5,354 bases of DNA from an uncultured Desulfobacterales bacterium (lineage in GTDB: Bacteria; Desulfobacterota; Desulfobacteria; Desulfobacterales; UBA11574): assembly GCA_937925895.1 (NCBI GenBank), contig CALANC010000133.1:1-5354 (forward strand). Reading direction: 5' to 3'. The translations under genes and the position numbers were made by a program. The notes under the pieces were generated by a model. The model did no database searches. It saw only the letters and a program-made list of their open reading frames with translations, and was not told the origin of the DNA. Positions within the stretch are counted from its first letter, which is position 1. The number at the start of each line of letters is the position of its first letter. Of the stretch, positions 4,983 to 5,354 are shown piece by piece.

Positions 4983-5018
4983 TTTGACTAAGCATTCAAT
5001 TGCGGTTATTGATCAGAT

Positions 5019-5354
5019 GTGAACAATCAAACACCAGCCATGTTTTTCGATACGCTTGACCTGGACAAAGACGGTCTCCTGTCACGTTCCGACCTGAACA
5101 TTTCTGCCAAACGATTCAGATGGTCATGGCATGAAGCACCGCTTTTGGCAGCTTTTGATCTTTTGAGCATTTCAAAGCCTATCCCGAAGAGTAAATTCAT
5201 CGCCCTAATCAACCAGATCCACAATGATCCGCTGGGGCCATACGGCAATATCCTCTTAAAATCACCACATTTCTTACAACCCGCATCTTTGAGAGGCGAC
5301 CGGATTCCGAACGATGAAACGGCCGAGGAAGATAATCGAAATGAAATTCAGAAA
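5019..5354 (+). CDS. EF-hand protein of unknown function (N-terminal part; cut by right edge)
   Basis: 112 codons are present with no stop before the edge. An EF-hand loop is clear at D14-LDKDGLLSRS-D25: D14, D16, D18 and D25 are ligand positions, with G19 and L21 at the expected structural positions, so calcium binding is likely. Downstream comes a W-rich, probably helical stretch (F32-RWSWHEAPLLAAFDLL), then P65-LGPYGNILL and an acidic, probably flexible region (about 90-112). No signal peptide is evident. GTG 5019 is chosen because it gives room for the helix before the EF loop and an in-frame TGA lies just upstream; ATG 5040 (codon 8) is the alternative. Neither has a Shine-Dalgarno sequence. 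From memory, a similar EF-hand segment precedes isochorismatase-like cysteine hydrolases in some Desulfobacterota; nothing of that domain is visible here, so the product is left unnamed. Confidence 0.72.
   Translation, partial: MNNQTPAMFFDTLDLDKDGLLSRSDLNISAKRFRWSWHEAPLLAAFDLLSISKPIPKSKFIALINQIHNDPLGPYGNILLKSPHFLQPASLRGDRIPNDETAEEDNRNEIQK

Larger units (their letters stand above)
4443..5018. other. AT-rich intergenic region between divergent genes
   Basis: This stretch of 576 bases separates the minus-strand cysteine-rich gene from the plus-strand EF-hand gene and should hold the promoters of both. It contains direct repeat copy B (4542-4573), a strong inverted repeat (4729-4755) and a palindrome (4972-4982). 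Reading frames here are short, lack ribosome sites and show no motif. No RNA gene was recognised. Confidence 0.6.

Noticed and set aside
3586..5018. CRISPR array, tRNA or complete insertion sequence in the gene-poor part
   Set aside because: There are only two copies of the short repeat 400 bases apart, no tRNA-like cloverleaf, and no transposase frame or paired terminal inverted repeats.
5027..5248. Minus-strand open frame of 73 codons
   Set aside because: It is antisense to the EF-hand gene, whose calcium-binding loop is unmistakable.

Overview
The window reads as a piece of a Gram-negative, probably anaerobic bacterial chromosome. The Mrp/Mbh-type operon, the pair of cytidylate-kinase-like genes, the small cysteine-rich gene and the moderate-to-low GC content together suggest a Desulfobacterota (Desulfobacterales-like) organism. 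That assignment is an inference from gene content, not from a marker gene.

Layout: positions 1-3585 hold seven genes, all on the minus strand. Read 5'->3' on that strand they are: a cytidylate-kinase-like gene (3585-2974), a second paralogous one (2828-2214), mnhE (2193-1681), mnhF (1681-1400), mnhG (1344-1021), a stand-alone DUF4040/MbhD-type subunit (1017-772), and an MbhE-MnhB fusion (775 down to the window edge, incomplete). From mnhE onward the genes overlap or sit a few bases apart, except for one 55-bp gap before mnhG. This is the order of the archaeal Mbh antiporter module (A-B-C-D-E-F). MnhC and MnhD-type subunits would therefore be expected just outside the window on the left. The complex would be an inner-membrane cation/H+ antiporter, or the antiporter half of a larger redox-driven pump. 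No redox subunit is visible here.

Positions 3586-4199 and 4443-5018 are AT-rich and nearly gene-free. Between them lies one small minus-strand gene (4442-4200) for an 80-residue protein with seven cysteines. Two diverged copies of one short sequence (4138-4173 and 4542-4573, 31 of 32 aligned bases identical apart from two 2-base gaps) flank this gene in direct orientation. There are also inverted repeats (3677-3705, 4729-4755, 4972-4982) and a stretch at 3905-4072 that looks like interrupted coding sequence.

From 5019 to the right edge a plus-strand gene starts. It carries a clear EF-hand calcium-binding loop near its N-terminus and is cut by the window end.

No tRNA, rRNA, CRISPR array, complete insertion sequence or convincing rho-independent terminator was seen. 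The points most worth a second look are the kinase pair attached to the antiporter operon, the repeat pair around the cysteine-rich gene, and the way the MrpA C-terminal parts are distributed over two genes.
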